47,106 nucleotides of DNA from an uncultured Dorea sp. (lineage in GTDB: Bacteria > Bacillota > Clostridia > Lachnospirales > Lachnospiraceae). Both the position numbers and the translations under genes were made by a program. Positions 15,329-22,964 of this stretch are shown here, piece after piece (within the stretch, counting starts at the first letter, position 1; every line of letters starts with the position of its first letter). Where the stretch lies: positions 1 through 47,106 of the forward strand of contig CAJTUQ010000002.1 of the NCBI GenBank assembly GCA_910579335.1, in the 5' to 3' direction. The notes beneath the pieces were generated by a model. It was given only the letters and a program-made list of their open reading frames with translations, made no database searches and had not been told where the DNA came from.

Positions 15329-16756
15329 ATGAGCACACTGTATGATAAGTTAAAAAATTACAGCAGTTCAGATTACTACGGCTTTCATATGCCAGGACAT
15401 AAAAGGCGGGGGATTTTGGTAGAGCCGTACGGGGGCGAGGAGCTTCCGTACGGGATAGATATTACGGAAATCGACGGGTTTGACGACCTTCATCATGCGC
15501 GGGGGATTCTAAAGGAAGCGCAGGAGAAGGCGGCGGATGTTTACCATGCGCAGGAGACCTGCTTCCTTGTCAATGGCAGTACGGCCGGGATTTTGAGCGC
15601 CGTGTGCGGCGTAACTGAAAAAGGAGATACCATACTTGTGGCAAGAAATTGCCACAAGTCTGTGTATCATGCCATATATTTGAATGAGTTGAATCCGGTC
15701 TATTTGAATCCCGGCTTTGAAGAAAAGGCGGGCCTTAATACGCAGATCAGACCGCAGGACGTTGAAGAAGCCCTTGAGCGTTATCCGAAGGCAAAGGCAG
15801 TCGTAATCGTATCGCCGACCTATGACGGAGTCGTGTCGGACGTTGCCGCCATCGCTGAGGCGGTGCATAGGAAAGGACTGCCCTTGATTGTAGATGAAGC
15901 GCATGGGGCTCATTTTGGTTTTCACAGCGCATTTCCGGAAAATGCAAATACGCTTGGTGCGGATATCGTTATCCACAGCGTTCACAAAACCCTGCCGTCA
16001 TTGACCCAGACGGCGCTTTTGCATATGAACGGGAATCGGGCGGACAGGGACAGAGTCAAAAAATATCTGGACATGTTCCAGACTTCCAGTCCGTCCTATG
16101 TGCTGATGGCGAGTATAGATTTGTGCATGGAGGCGCTTAAAAACCATGCGCAGGAGATGTTTGCGCCGTATGTAAGGGAGCTTGGAAAGGCCAGGGAAAG
16201 ACTTTCCGGGCTTCAAAGCCTTGAGCTGCTTCGCACGGAATGTTATGATATATCTAAGCTTGTTATCGCGGCGGGAGATTTAGGGCTTACGGGGCAGGAG
16301 CTTTATGAGCGGCTGCTTTCCGAGTATCATCTGCAGATGGAGATGGCGGCGGGAAGCTATGTGCTGGCTATGACTTCGGTATCGGATACAAAAGAAGGCC
16401 TGGAACGGTTGACAAATGCCCTGTTTAGGATTGATAATAAGATAAGCTGTAAAAAGGAAAGAATAAGTTTGACGGGCGGTGCGCTGCCCCGTGCAAAGAC
16501 CGTATACAGTGCTGCGCAGACGGAGCAAATAGTGCGGTCAAAGGAGGCGGTTACTGCGTTTGTGCCGTGGCGGGACGCGGCCGGATATATTAGTGCAGAG
16601 TACGCATATCTGTATCCGCCGGGATGCCCGTTAATCGTGCCGGGGGAGAGAGTTACCGAGGAAGCTGCCTGCCTGCTTCAGTGGTATGAGGAAAGGCGGT
16701 TCTCTATCGAAGGTTTAAAAAGGGAAAACTGCATTGAAGTTTTAGTGCCGCACTGA
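15329..16756 (+). CDS. PLP-dependent Orn/Lys/Arg decarboxylase family protein (YaaO-like)
   Basis: A 475-residue fold-type I PLP enzyme. HMPGHKRRG (20-28) is the family's N-terminal signature. DEAHGAHFG (189-197) carries the cofactor-contacting aspartate, and HSVHKTLPSLTQ holds the Schiff-base Lys220. A C-terminal Orn_DC_C-like domain follows. Relatives decarboxylate lysine, arginine or ornithine; which amino acid is used here cannot be read from sequence. The position before holB and ricT matches B. subtilis yaaO, supporting orthology to that uncharacterised group. The ribosome-binding site is weak, so translation may depend on pgi upstream. Confidence 0.9.
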   Translation: MSTLYDKLKNYSSSDYYGFHMPGHKRRGILVEPYGGEELPYGIDITEIDGFDDLHHARGILKEAQEKAADVYHAQETCFLVNGSTAGILSAVCGVTEKGDTILVARNCHKSVYHAIYLNELNPVYLNPGFEEKAGLNTQIRPQDVEEALERYPKAKAVVIVSPTYDGVVSDVAAIAEAVHRKGLPLIVDEAHGAHFGFHSAFPENANTLGADIVIHSVHKTLPSLTQTALLHMNGNRADRDRVKKYLDMFQTSSPSYVLMASIDLCMEALKNHAQEMFAPYVRELGKARERLSGLQSLELLRTECYDISKLVIAAGDLGLTGQELYERLLSEYHLQMEMAAGSYVLAMTSVSDTKEGLERLTNALFRIDNKISCKKERISLTGGALPRAKTVYSAAQTEQIVRSKEAVTAFVPWRDAAGYISAEYAYLYPPGCPLIVPGERVTEEAACLLQWYEERRFSIEGLKRENCIEVLVPH

Positions 16757-16834
16757 GAAATCGGCGCCGGGATACTTTGGCTGATGTGTAAATATAGATT
16801 ACAGTTTTTAGAAAAGATAAAAGGGAGATACAAC

Positions 16835-17824
16835 ATGGGAAGCTTTAAAGACGTAGTGGGACACAAGGATATTATTCAGTATATCAGAAATGCGGTGCTG
16901 AAGGAAAAGGTGTCGCACGCTTATATTATGAATGGCGCCAGAGGTTCCGGCAAGAAGATGCTGGCGAGCTTGTTTGCCATGACGCTTTTGTGTGAGAAAA
17001 AAGGGCCGGAGCCGTGTAATGTATGCCATTCCTGTAAGCAGGCGGAGAGCGGCAACCATCCGGATATTATATGGGTGTCCCATGAAAAGCCAAATACGAT
17101 AAGCGTGGATGATATCCGGGAGCAGGTAAATAATACAATTATGATAAAGCCGTATCAGGGGCCGTATAAAATATATATCATTGACCGGGCGGAGCTTATG
17201 ACCCAACAGGCGCAGAATGCGCTGCTTAAGACGATTGAGGAGCCGCCGGAGTACGCGGTCATCATCTTGCTTACGGAGAACGCGCAGACCCTTCTGGCAA
17301 CGATAAATTCAAGGTGCATCATGCTTAAGCTGCGCAATATCAGGGATACGCTGATTAAAAAGTACCTGATGGAGCGGCTTGGAGTCCCGGATTATAAGGC
17401 GGACGTCTGCACGGCGTTTGCCCAGGGGAATATGGGCAGGGCCATCATGCTGGCCCATTCGGAGCATTTCAACGAAATTAAGGACGAAGCGCTCCAGCTT
17501 CTTAAGTATATCCGTGAAATGGAATTTTCCGAGGTTGTTGCGGCGGTAAATAATGTCACGGCATACAAATTAGAGATTACGGACTATCTGGATATTATTA
17601 TGATTTGGTACAGGGACGTTCTCCTGTATAAGGCGACGAAGGAAATCGACAAGCTTGTATTTAAAGACCAGATAAAATATATTAAGGAGCAGGCGAAGAC
17701 AAGCTCTTATGAAGGGATACAGAATATTATAGCCAGCCTTGAGCGGGCGAAGACAAGGCTGAAAGCCAATGTTAATTTTGAACTTGTAATGGAGCTTTTG
17801 TTCCTGACGATAAAGGAGAATTAA
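16835..17824 (+). CDS. holB: DNA polymerase III delta' subunit
   Basis: A 329-residue clamp-loader subunit that helps load the sliding clamp at the replication fork. It shows the AAA+ delta' layout: GARGSGKK at 34-41 in the P-loop position, a zinc cluster formed by Cys53 and CNVCHSC (61-67), the QNALLKTIEEPP helix, and the NSRC motif that provides the arginine finger. The ATG at 16835 follows AAGGGAG. The upstream in-frame ATG at 16784 adds 17 residues that do not fit the family. It lies three bases before ricT, as a coupled pair. Confidence 0.94.
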   Translation: MGSFKDVVGHKDIIQYIRNAVLKEKVSHAYIMNGARGSGKKMLASLFAMTLLCEKKGPEPCNVCHSCKQAESGNHPDIIWVSHEKPNTISVDDIREQVNNTIMIKPYQGPYKIYIIDRAELMTQQAQNALLKTIEEPPEYAVIILLTENAQTLLATINSRCIMLKLRNIRDTLIKKYLMERLGVPDYKADVCTAFAQGNMGRAIMLAHSEHFNEIKDEALQLLKYIREMEFSEVVAAVNNVTAYKLEITDYLDIIMIWYRDVLLYKATKEIDKLVFKDQIKYIKEQAKTSSYEGIQNIIASLERAKTRLKANVNFELVMELLFLTIKEN

Positions 17825-17827
17825 TCT

Positions 17828-18739
17828 ATGACCAGAGTAATAGGTGTGAGATTCCGCCCGGCGGGAAAGATTTATTTTTTTGCACCGGGCAGGCTTGCTG
17901 TTAAAACCGGAGATAAAGTAATCGTGGAGACCGCCAGAGGGGTGGAATTTGGAGCCGTAGTATCCGGACCGAAGGATGTGGAGGACGAGCAGATAACATT
18001 GCCGTTAAAACAGGTCATCCGGATTGCCACAGAGGAAGATATTCAAAAGGAAAATAAAAACCGGGAAAAGGAAAAAGAAGCTTTTGGAATCTGTCTGGAA
18101 AAAATCCGCAAGCACGGGCTTGAGATGAAGCTGATTGACGCGGAATATACGTTTGACAATAATAAAGTCCTTTTTTACTTTACGGCGGACGGGCGCATTG
18201 ATTTCCGCGAGCTTGTCAAGGACTTGGCAAGCGTGTTCCGAACGAGGATTGAGCTCCGCCAGATTGGTGTGAGGGATGAGACGAAGATACGCGGAGGGAT
18301 AGGAATCTGCGGGAGGGCGCTTTGCTGCCATACGTATCTGTCCGAATTTGCCCCGGTATCCATTAAAATGGCGAAAGAGCAGAATCTTTCCCTGAACCCG
18401 ACAAAGATTTCAGGAGTATGCGGAAGGCTGATGTGCTGCCTGACCAATGAGGAGGAAATCTACGAGGAGCTTAACAGCCAGCTTCCGGGCAGCGGGGACC
18501 ACGTGACGACGCCGGAGGGTCTTAAGGGCGACGTCCAGTCGGTTAATGTGCTCCGCCAGCTTATAAAGGTAATCGTGACATTAGATAATGATGAGAAGGA
18601 AATCCGCGAATATAAGGCGTCAGAGCTGAAATTCAAACCGAGGCGCCGCAAGAGGGATGCGAAGCTTACCAAAGAGGAAATGGAAGAGCTTCGGCGGCTG
18701 GAGGAAAAATCCGGGGATTCCAGGCTGGATGATAACTAG
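17828..18739 (+). CDS. ricT: PSP1 domain protein RicT (YaaT), RNA-maturation and sporulation factor
   Basis: A 303-residue PSP1-domain protein. In B. subtilis RicT (YaaT) works with RicA and RicF as an Fe-S-containing complex that helps RNase Y mature mRNAs and is needed for sporulation and competence. Cysteine motifs ICGRALCCH and VCGRLMCC in the central part match the conserved cluster ligands. The C-terminus is basic then acidic (RRRKRDAKLTKEEMEELRR). The start follows AAAGGAG. Gene order with holB, trmN6 and rsmI matches the B. subtilis neighbourhood. Confidence 0.94.
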   Translation: MTRVIGVRFRPAGKIYFFAPGRLAVKTGDKVIVETARGVEFGAVVSGPKDVEDEQITLPLKQVIRIATEEDIQKENKNREKEKEAFGICLEKIRKHGLEMKLIDAEYTFDNNKVLFYFTADGRIDFRELVKDLASVFRTRIELRQIGVRDETKIRGGIGICGRALCCHTYLSEFAPVSIKMAKEQNLSLNPTKISGVCGRLMCCLTNEEEIYEELNSQLPGSGDHVTTPEGLKGDVQSVNVLRQLIKVIVTLDNDEKEIREYKASELKFKPRRRKRDAKLTKEEMEELRRLEEKSGDSRLDDN

Positions 18740-18788
18740 GACGGTACGACGCAGTAGTTTTTGCGGATGGTATAGAAGGGTGTAACAT

Positions 18789-19532
18789 ATGGAAAAAGAG
18801 AGCCTTCTCCGCGAGGGAGAGAGGATTGACGACCTGCAGATTAAGGGCTATGAAATTATCCAGCATCCGGGGCGGTTTTGTTTTGGCATGGATGCAGTGC
18901 TGTTATCTTCCTTTGCAAAGGTGAAAAAGGGAGAGCGCGCCCTGGATCTGGGAACAGGAACGGGGATACTGCCGATACTTCTGGCGGCAAAAAATGACGG
19001 GGAACATTATACGGGACTCGAAATCCAGCAGGAGAGTGCGGACATGGCAAGAAGGAGCGTCGCATACAATGGCCTGCAGTCAAAGATAGACATTGTGACA
19101 GGGGATATGAAAGAGGCGGCTCATCTATTCGGGGCGGCCTCTTTTGAGGTGATTACGACGAATCCGCCGTATATGCTAGGCGGGCATGGGCTGGAGAACA
19201 AGAGCGAGGCGCTGTATATTGCAAGACATGAGGCGCTGTGCACGCTGGATGATATTTTGCGCGAGAGTTCTAAAGTTTTGAAGGTAAAAGGAAGATTCTA
19301 CATGGTCCACCGACCGTTCAGGCTTCCGGAGATATTTTCTAAAATGTGCGCATGGGGGATAGAGCCCAAAGAAATGCGTCTGGTGTATCCTTTTAAAGAT
19401 AAGGAGCCGAACATGGTTCTTGTGGGCGGAATCAAGGGCGGAAATCCGCGCATGAAGGCGGGGCCGCCGTTAATCGTGTATGAATCGGAGGGGAAATATA
19501 CGGACGAGGTAATGCGGATACATCACGGATGA
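18789..19532 (+). CDS. trmN6: tRNA1(Val) (adenine(37)-N6)-methyltransferase-like protein (YabB)
   Basis: A 247-residue Rossmann-fold SAM-dependent methyltransferase. The SAM loop is LDLGTGTGILPIL (about 53-65), the acidic ribose-binding residue is in YTGLEIQ, and the catalytic motif of N6-adenine methyltransferases, NPPY, follows in TTNPPYMLGG. It is syntenic with B. subtilis yabB. The E. coli relative modifies adenine 37 of tRNA-Val; assignment of that substrate here rests on homology. It begins 49 bases after ricT and ends 30 bases before rsmI. Confidence 0.88.
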   Translation: MEKESLLREGERIDDLQIKGYEIIQHPGRFCFGMDAVLLSSFAKVKKGERALDLGTGTGILPILLAAKNDGEHYTGLEIQQESADMARRSVAYNGLQSKIDIVTGDMKEAAHLFGAASFEVITTNPPYMLGGHGLENKSEALYIARHEALCTLDDILRESSKVLKVKGRFYMVHRPFRLPEIFSKMCAWGIEPKEMRLVYPFKDKEPNMVLVGGIKGGNPRMKAGPPLIVYESEGKYTDEVMRIHHG

Positions 19533-19562
19533 CCGGAAGGAAACAGTGAAAGGAGAAAATAC

Positions 19563-20408
19563 ATGTCAGGTACTTTATATCTGTGCGCAACCCCGATTGG
19601 GAATCTTGAAGATATGACATTCCGCTGTGTGCGCATTTTAAAGGAAGTGGATTTGATAGCTGCGGAGGATACCCGCAACAGCATTAAGCTTTTAAATCAT
19701 TTTGAGATTAAAACCCCCATGACAAGCTACCATGAGTACAACAAAGAGGAAAAAGGGCGCAGGCTTTTAGAGAGGCTGCTTGGCGGAGAGAGCATTGCGC
19801 TTGTCACGGATGCGGGGACTCCCGGCATCTCCGACCCAGGGCAGGAGCTGGCGGCCATGTGCCATGAAGCGGGTGTTCCGGTCACGGCGGTTCCCGGTCC
19901 GGCGGCCTGTATTATGGGCTTGACGATATCGGGACTTCCTGCAAGGAGATTTGCCTTTGAAGCGTTTCTGCCAACGGATAAAAAGGAGCGGCAGAAGGTG
20001 CTTGCCGCCCTCAAGGATGAAAGGCGCACCATTGTCATGTACGAGGCTCCCCACAGGCTTTCGCGCACATTGGCCTCTCTTAAGGAGACGCTTGGAAACC
20101 GGCGGCTTGGCATATGCAGGGAGCTGACAAAAAAGCATGAATCAATAGTTTTAACAACGCTTTTTGAAGCAGTGCCGTATTATGAGGCGAATGAGGCGAG
20201 GGGAGAATACGTACTTGTAATAGAGGGGAAACCAAAGGAGGAGGTCGTCCGGGAAGAACGGGCGCAGTGGGAGGAGCTTACTCTCAACGAGCATATGGAG
20301 CAGTACCTTGACAAGGGAGTAAGCAGAAAGGACGCTATGAAACAGGTGGCAAAGGACAGGGGAATCGGAAAAAGAGACGTTTACCGGATGCTTCTGGATC
20401 AGGAATAA
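19563..20408 (+). CDS. rsmI: 16S rRNA (cytidine(1402)-2'-O)-methyltransferase
   Basis: A 281-residue tetrapyrrole-methylase-fold enzyme that 2'-O-methylates C1402 in the decoding centre of 16S rRNA. Family landmarks are LYLCATPIGNLEDMT at the N-terminus, AAEDTRNS, TDAGTPGISDPG, and VPGPAACIMGL. A small C-terminal extension ending in KRDVYRMLL is typical. AAGGAG precedes the ATG. It is the last gene of the holB-ricT-trmN6-rsmI group. The following 195 bases hold a GGGTATACCC palindrome at 20480-20489 and no clear promoter box. Confidence 0.95.
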   Translation: MSGTLYLCATPIGNLEDMTFRCVRILKEVDLIAAEDTRNSIKLLNHFEIKTPMTSYHEYNKEEKGRRLLERLLGGESIALVTDAGTPGISDPGQELAAMCHEAGVPVTAVPGPAACIMGLTISGLPARRFAFEAFLPTDKKERQKVLAALKDERRTIVMYEAPHRLSRTLASLKETLGNRRLGICRELTKKHESIVLTTLFEAVPYYEANEARGEYVLVIEGKPKEEVVREERAQWEELTLNEHMEQYLDKGVSRKDAMKQVAKDRGIGKRDVYRMLLDQE

Positions 20409-20603
20409 GCAGCATAAGCTGGGGCCTGGCCTTCAGTTGGTCAATTTGTATAAAATACGTTAGAAAAATTGTTCAACTTGGGTATACCCCGTGCCTTTCT
20501 TTTTTTATATACTCTTTAACAGAAGCGAAACACAGTATAAACACAGATATGCAATGATGTTGAGCAAGAAAGCGATTAGAGAAGAATCAGGAGGACGATT
20601 AAA

Positions 20604-21716
20604 ATGGCAAGTTTATCTTTACAGCACATTAACAAAACCTATCCGAACGGATATGTAGCAGTTAAGGACTTCAACCTTGAGATTGAAGACAAGGAATTTA
20701 TTATCTTTGTAGGACCTTCAGGATGCGGTAAATCTACAACACTTCGTATGGTAGCTGGTCTTGAGGAGATTTCCGGCGGCGAATTATACATTGGCGACAA
20801 GCTTGTGAACGATGTAGAGCCGAAGGACAGAGATATTGCTATGGTATTCCAGAACTACGCTCTGTATCCGCATATGACAGTATATGATAACATGGCGTTC
20901 GGTCTGAAGTTAAGAAAGATACCGAAGGATGAGATTGACAAGATGGTACGTGAAGCAGCAAGAATCCTTGACCTGGAAGCACTGCTTGAGCGTAAGCCGA
21001 AGGCTCTTTCCGGTGGACAGAGACAGCGTGTTGCCATGGGACGTGCAATCGTACGTAATCCTAAGGTATTCCTTATGGATGAGCCTCTTTCCAACTTGGA
21101 TGCTAAGCTCCGTGTACAGATGCGTATTGAGATTGCAAAATTTCATCAGAGACTTGGCACGACAATCATCTACGTAACGCATGACCAGACAGAGGCTATG
21201 ACGCTTGGTACAAGAATCGTAGTTATGAATGCTGGTATCGTTCAGCAGGTAGATACGCCGCAGGTACTTTACGATTCACCGTGCAACCTGTTCGTTGCCG
21301 GATTCATCGGTTCACCTCAGATGAACTTTGTTGATGCAACATGTAAGGTTAAAGGCAGCGACGTATACCTTCAGGCAGGTCCTTCCGAGATTAAGCTTTC
21401 ACCGGATAAGGCTAAGAAGCTTATCGACGGCGGATATAACGGAAAGACAGTTGTTCTTGGTATCCGTCCGGAAGATGTTCACGATGAGCCTGACTTCCTT
21501 GCAAAATCTCCGGATACGGTTCTTGAAGCTAAGATTCGTGTATACGAGATGCTTGGTGCAGAAGTATTCTTATACTTTGATTATGAAGGCGCAAGCATGA
21601 CAGCAAGGGTTGAGCCTAGCACAACAGCTAGAACAGGCGATACAGTGAAGTTCGCACTTGACGCATCTAAGATTCATGTATTTGATAAAGAGACAGAAGA
21701 AGCAATTACAAACTAG
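20604..21716 (+). CDS. msmX: Multiple-sugar ABC transporter ATPase (MsmX/UgpC family)
   Basis: A 370-residue ATPase of the CUT1 sugar importers. Walker A is GPSGCGKST (37-45), the signature LSGGQRQRVAMGRA, Walker B VFLMDEPLSNLDA, and the switch region VTHDQTEAM. A C-terminal TOBE/MalK regulatory domain follows (GIRPEDVH; SKIHVFD at the end). It stands alone with its own terminator and no permease genes, as expected for the shared ATPase that energises many carbohydrate importers. Codon use differs from its neighbours (many CGT, GTT and GCT codons), which fits high expression. AGGAGG precedes the start. Confidence 0.94.
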   Translation: MASLSLQHINKTYPNGYVAVKDFNLEIEDKEFIIFVGPSGCGKSTTLRMVAGLEEISGGELYIGDKLVNDVEPKDRDIAMVFQNYALYPHMTVYDNMAFGLKLRKIPKDEIDKMVREAARILDLEALLERKPKALSGGQRQRVAMGRAIVRNPKVFLMDEPLSNLDAKLRVQMRIEIAKFHQRLGTTIIYVTHDQTEAMTLGTRIVVMNAGIVQQVDTPQVLYDSPCNLFVAGFIGSPQMNFVDATCKVKGSDVYLQAGPSEIKLSPDKAKKLIDGGYNGKTVVLGIRPEDVHDEPDFLAKSPDTVLEAKIRVYEMLGAEVFLYFDYEGASMTARVEPSTTARTGDTVKFALDASKIHVFDKETEEAITN

Positions 21717-21732
21717 TATATACCATGAGTTG

Positions 21733-21770
21733 GGGCCGGCTTTCGTAGAACGAAGGCCGGCTGCTTTTTT
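21733..21770 (+). terminator. Intrinsic terminator of msmX
   Basis: GCCGGCTTTCG pairs with CGAAGGCCGGC (one G-U pair) around a five-base loop, followed by TGC and a six-T run. Confidence 0.88.
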
Positions 21771-21836
21771 GGAAATAAAAAATTAGACACGATTTCTGTC
21801 ATGTGATAGAATGAGGAAGGACAGGAGGTGTTAGGG

Positions 21837-22922
21837 TTGTTATCAAATCAGATTCTGCACAGGACGGTGCAGGATATCAAAAGAATAACCGGATTTGAAT
21901 GTGCGGTATGGGATATGCGGGGCATATGCCTTGTTATGACTAGTGAGAAGATGGTCGGGCTGGATAAGAAAGTTTCAGCGTATACCAGGACGGCGGAGGA
22001 AGAGCCGGTTCGGATCGGGGACGCAGACGGGATGTTTCTTGTCAATGATGAAGGGAAACCAACATATATCCTGGCTCTCGCAGGGGGCGGAAATACGCTT
22101 GCTATGGCGGGAAGGATGGGTGTGAGCCAGCTTTCCAACCTGTTGTTCGTCTATAAGGAAAAGATGGACAAGAACCGGTTTATCCAGAACTTGATATTAG
22201 ATAATCTGCTGCTGGTCGATATCTACAATCAGGCAAAGAAAATGAAGATTCCTGTAGAGCTCAGACGGGCGGTTTTTTTGGTGGAAGCGAGAAATGAGGG
22301 GGAAAACCTGATTTTAGATACATTGAAAGGATTATATGCGACCGGGACGAGAGATTTTGTTACGGCAGTTGATGAAAAGCATGTCATTCTTGTGAAGGCC
22401 GTGGAGATTACGGAAGATTACGCTGATTTGGCGAAGACGGCCAGGACGATTGCCGATACGTTGAATATGGAAGCGATGGTCAGTGTGCGGGTGTCTTACG
22501 GGACGATTGTGGAGGAGCTTAAAGACGTATCCAAATCCTACAAAGAGGCGGACATGGCGCTTGAGGTGGGAAGGGTATTTTATGAGGAGAAGACGATACT
22601 TGCGTATAATGAGCTGGGTATCGGCCGGCTAATCCACCAGCTTCCGGAATCGCTGTGCAGTATGTTCCTGCAGGAGGTCTTTGACGGCGACGTGGACGGC
22701 ATGTTTGACGATGAGGAGCTTTTAACAGTATTTACGTTTTTTGACAACAACCTGAATATATCCGAGACTGCCAGACAGCTTTATATTCACCGTAATACAT
22801 TGGTGTACCGTCTGGAAAAAATACAGAAAAGGACCGGTCTTGACGTCAGGGTATTTGATGATGCGCTGACCTTTAAAATTGCCATGATGGTAGCGGATCA
22901 TATGCGTTCCGTGAAGGAATAA
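21837..22922 (+). CDS. CdaR/PucR-type transcriptional regulator (sugar diacid regulator family)
   Basis: A 361-residue regulator. The N-terminal domain (about 1-130) resembles the diacid-recognition domain of CdaR. A middle GGDEF-like region without catalytic motif follows, and the C-terminus carries the PucR-type helix-turn-helix (NLNISETARQLYIHRNTLVYRLEKI in outline, near residue 305-330). The TTG at 21837 is the best start: AGGAGG ends eight bases before it, whereas the GTG at 21828 overlaps that site. It lies 42 bases upstream of the hydratase gene on the same strand and probably controls it, responding to a carboxylic acid; this link is inferred. Confidence 0.85.
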   Translation: MLSNQILHRTVQDIKRITGFECAVWDMRGICLVMTSEKMVGLDKKVSAYTRTAEEEPVRIGDADGMFLVNDEGKPTYILALAGGGNTLAMAGRMGVSQLSNLLFVYKEKMDKNRFIQNLILDNLLLVDIYNQAKKMKIPVELRRAVFLVEARNEGENLILDTLKGLYATGTRDFVTAVDEKHVILVKAVEITEDYADLAKTARTIADTLNMEAMVSVRVSYGTIVEELKDVSKSYKEADMALEVGRVFYEEKTILAYNELGIGRLIHQLPESLCSMFLQEVFDGDVDGMFDDEELLTVFTFFDNNLNISETARQLYIHRNTLVYRLEKIQKRTGLDVRVFDDALTFKIAMMVADHMRSVKE

Positions 22923-22964
22923 GGAAATATTGGAAAAGAGAAGGGACAGGAGGAATTAAGTAAT

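Noticed and set aside
20480..20489. GGGTATACCC palindrome before msmX as an operator
   Set aside because: A single ten-base palindrome with no promoter geometry or second site; not enough to call.
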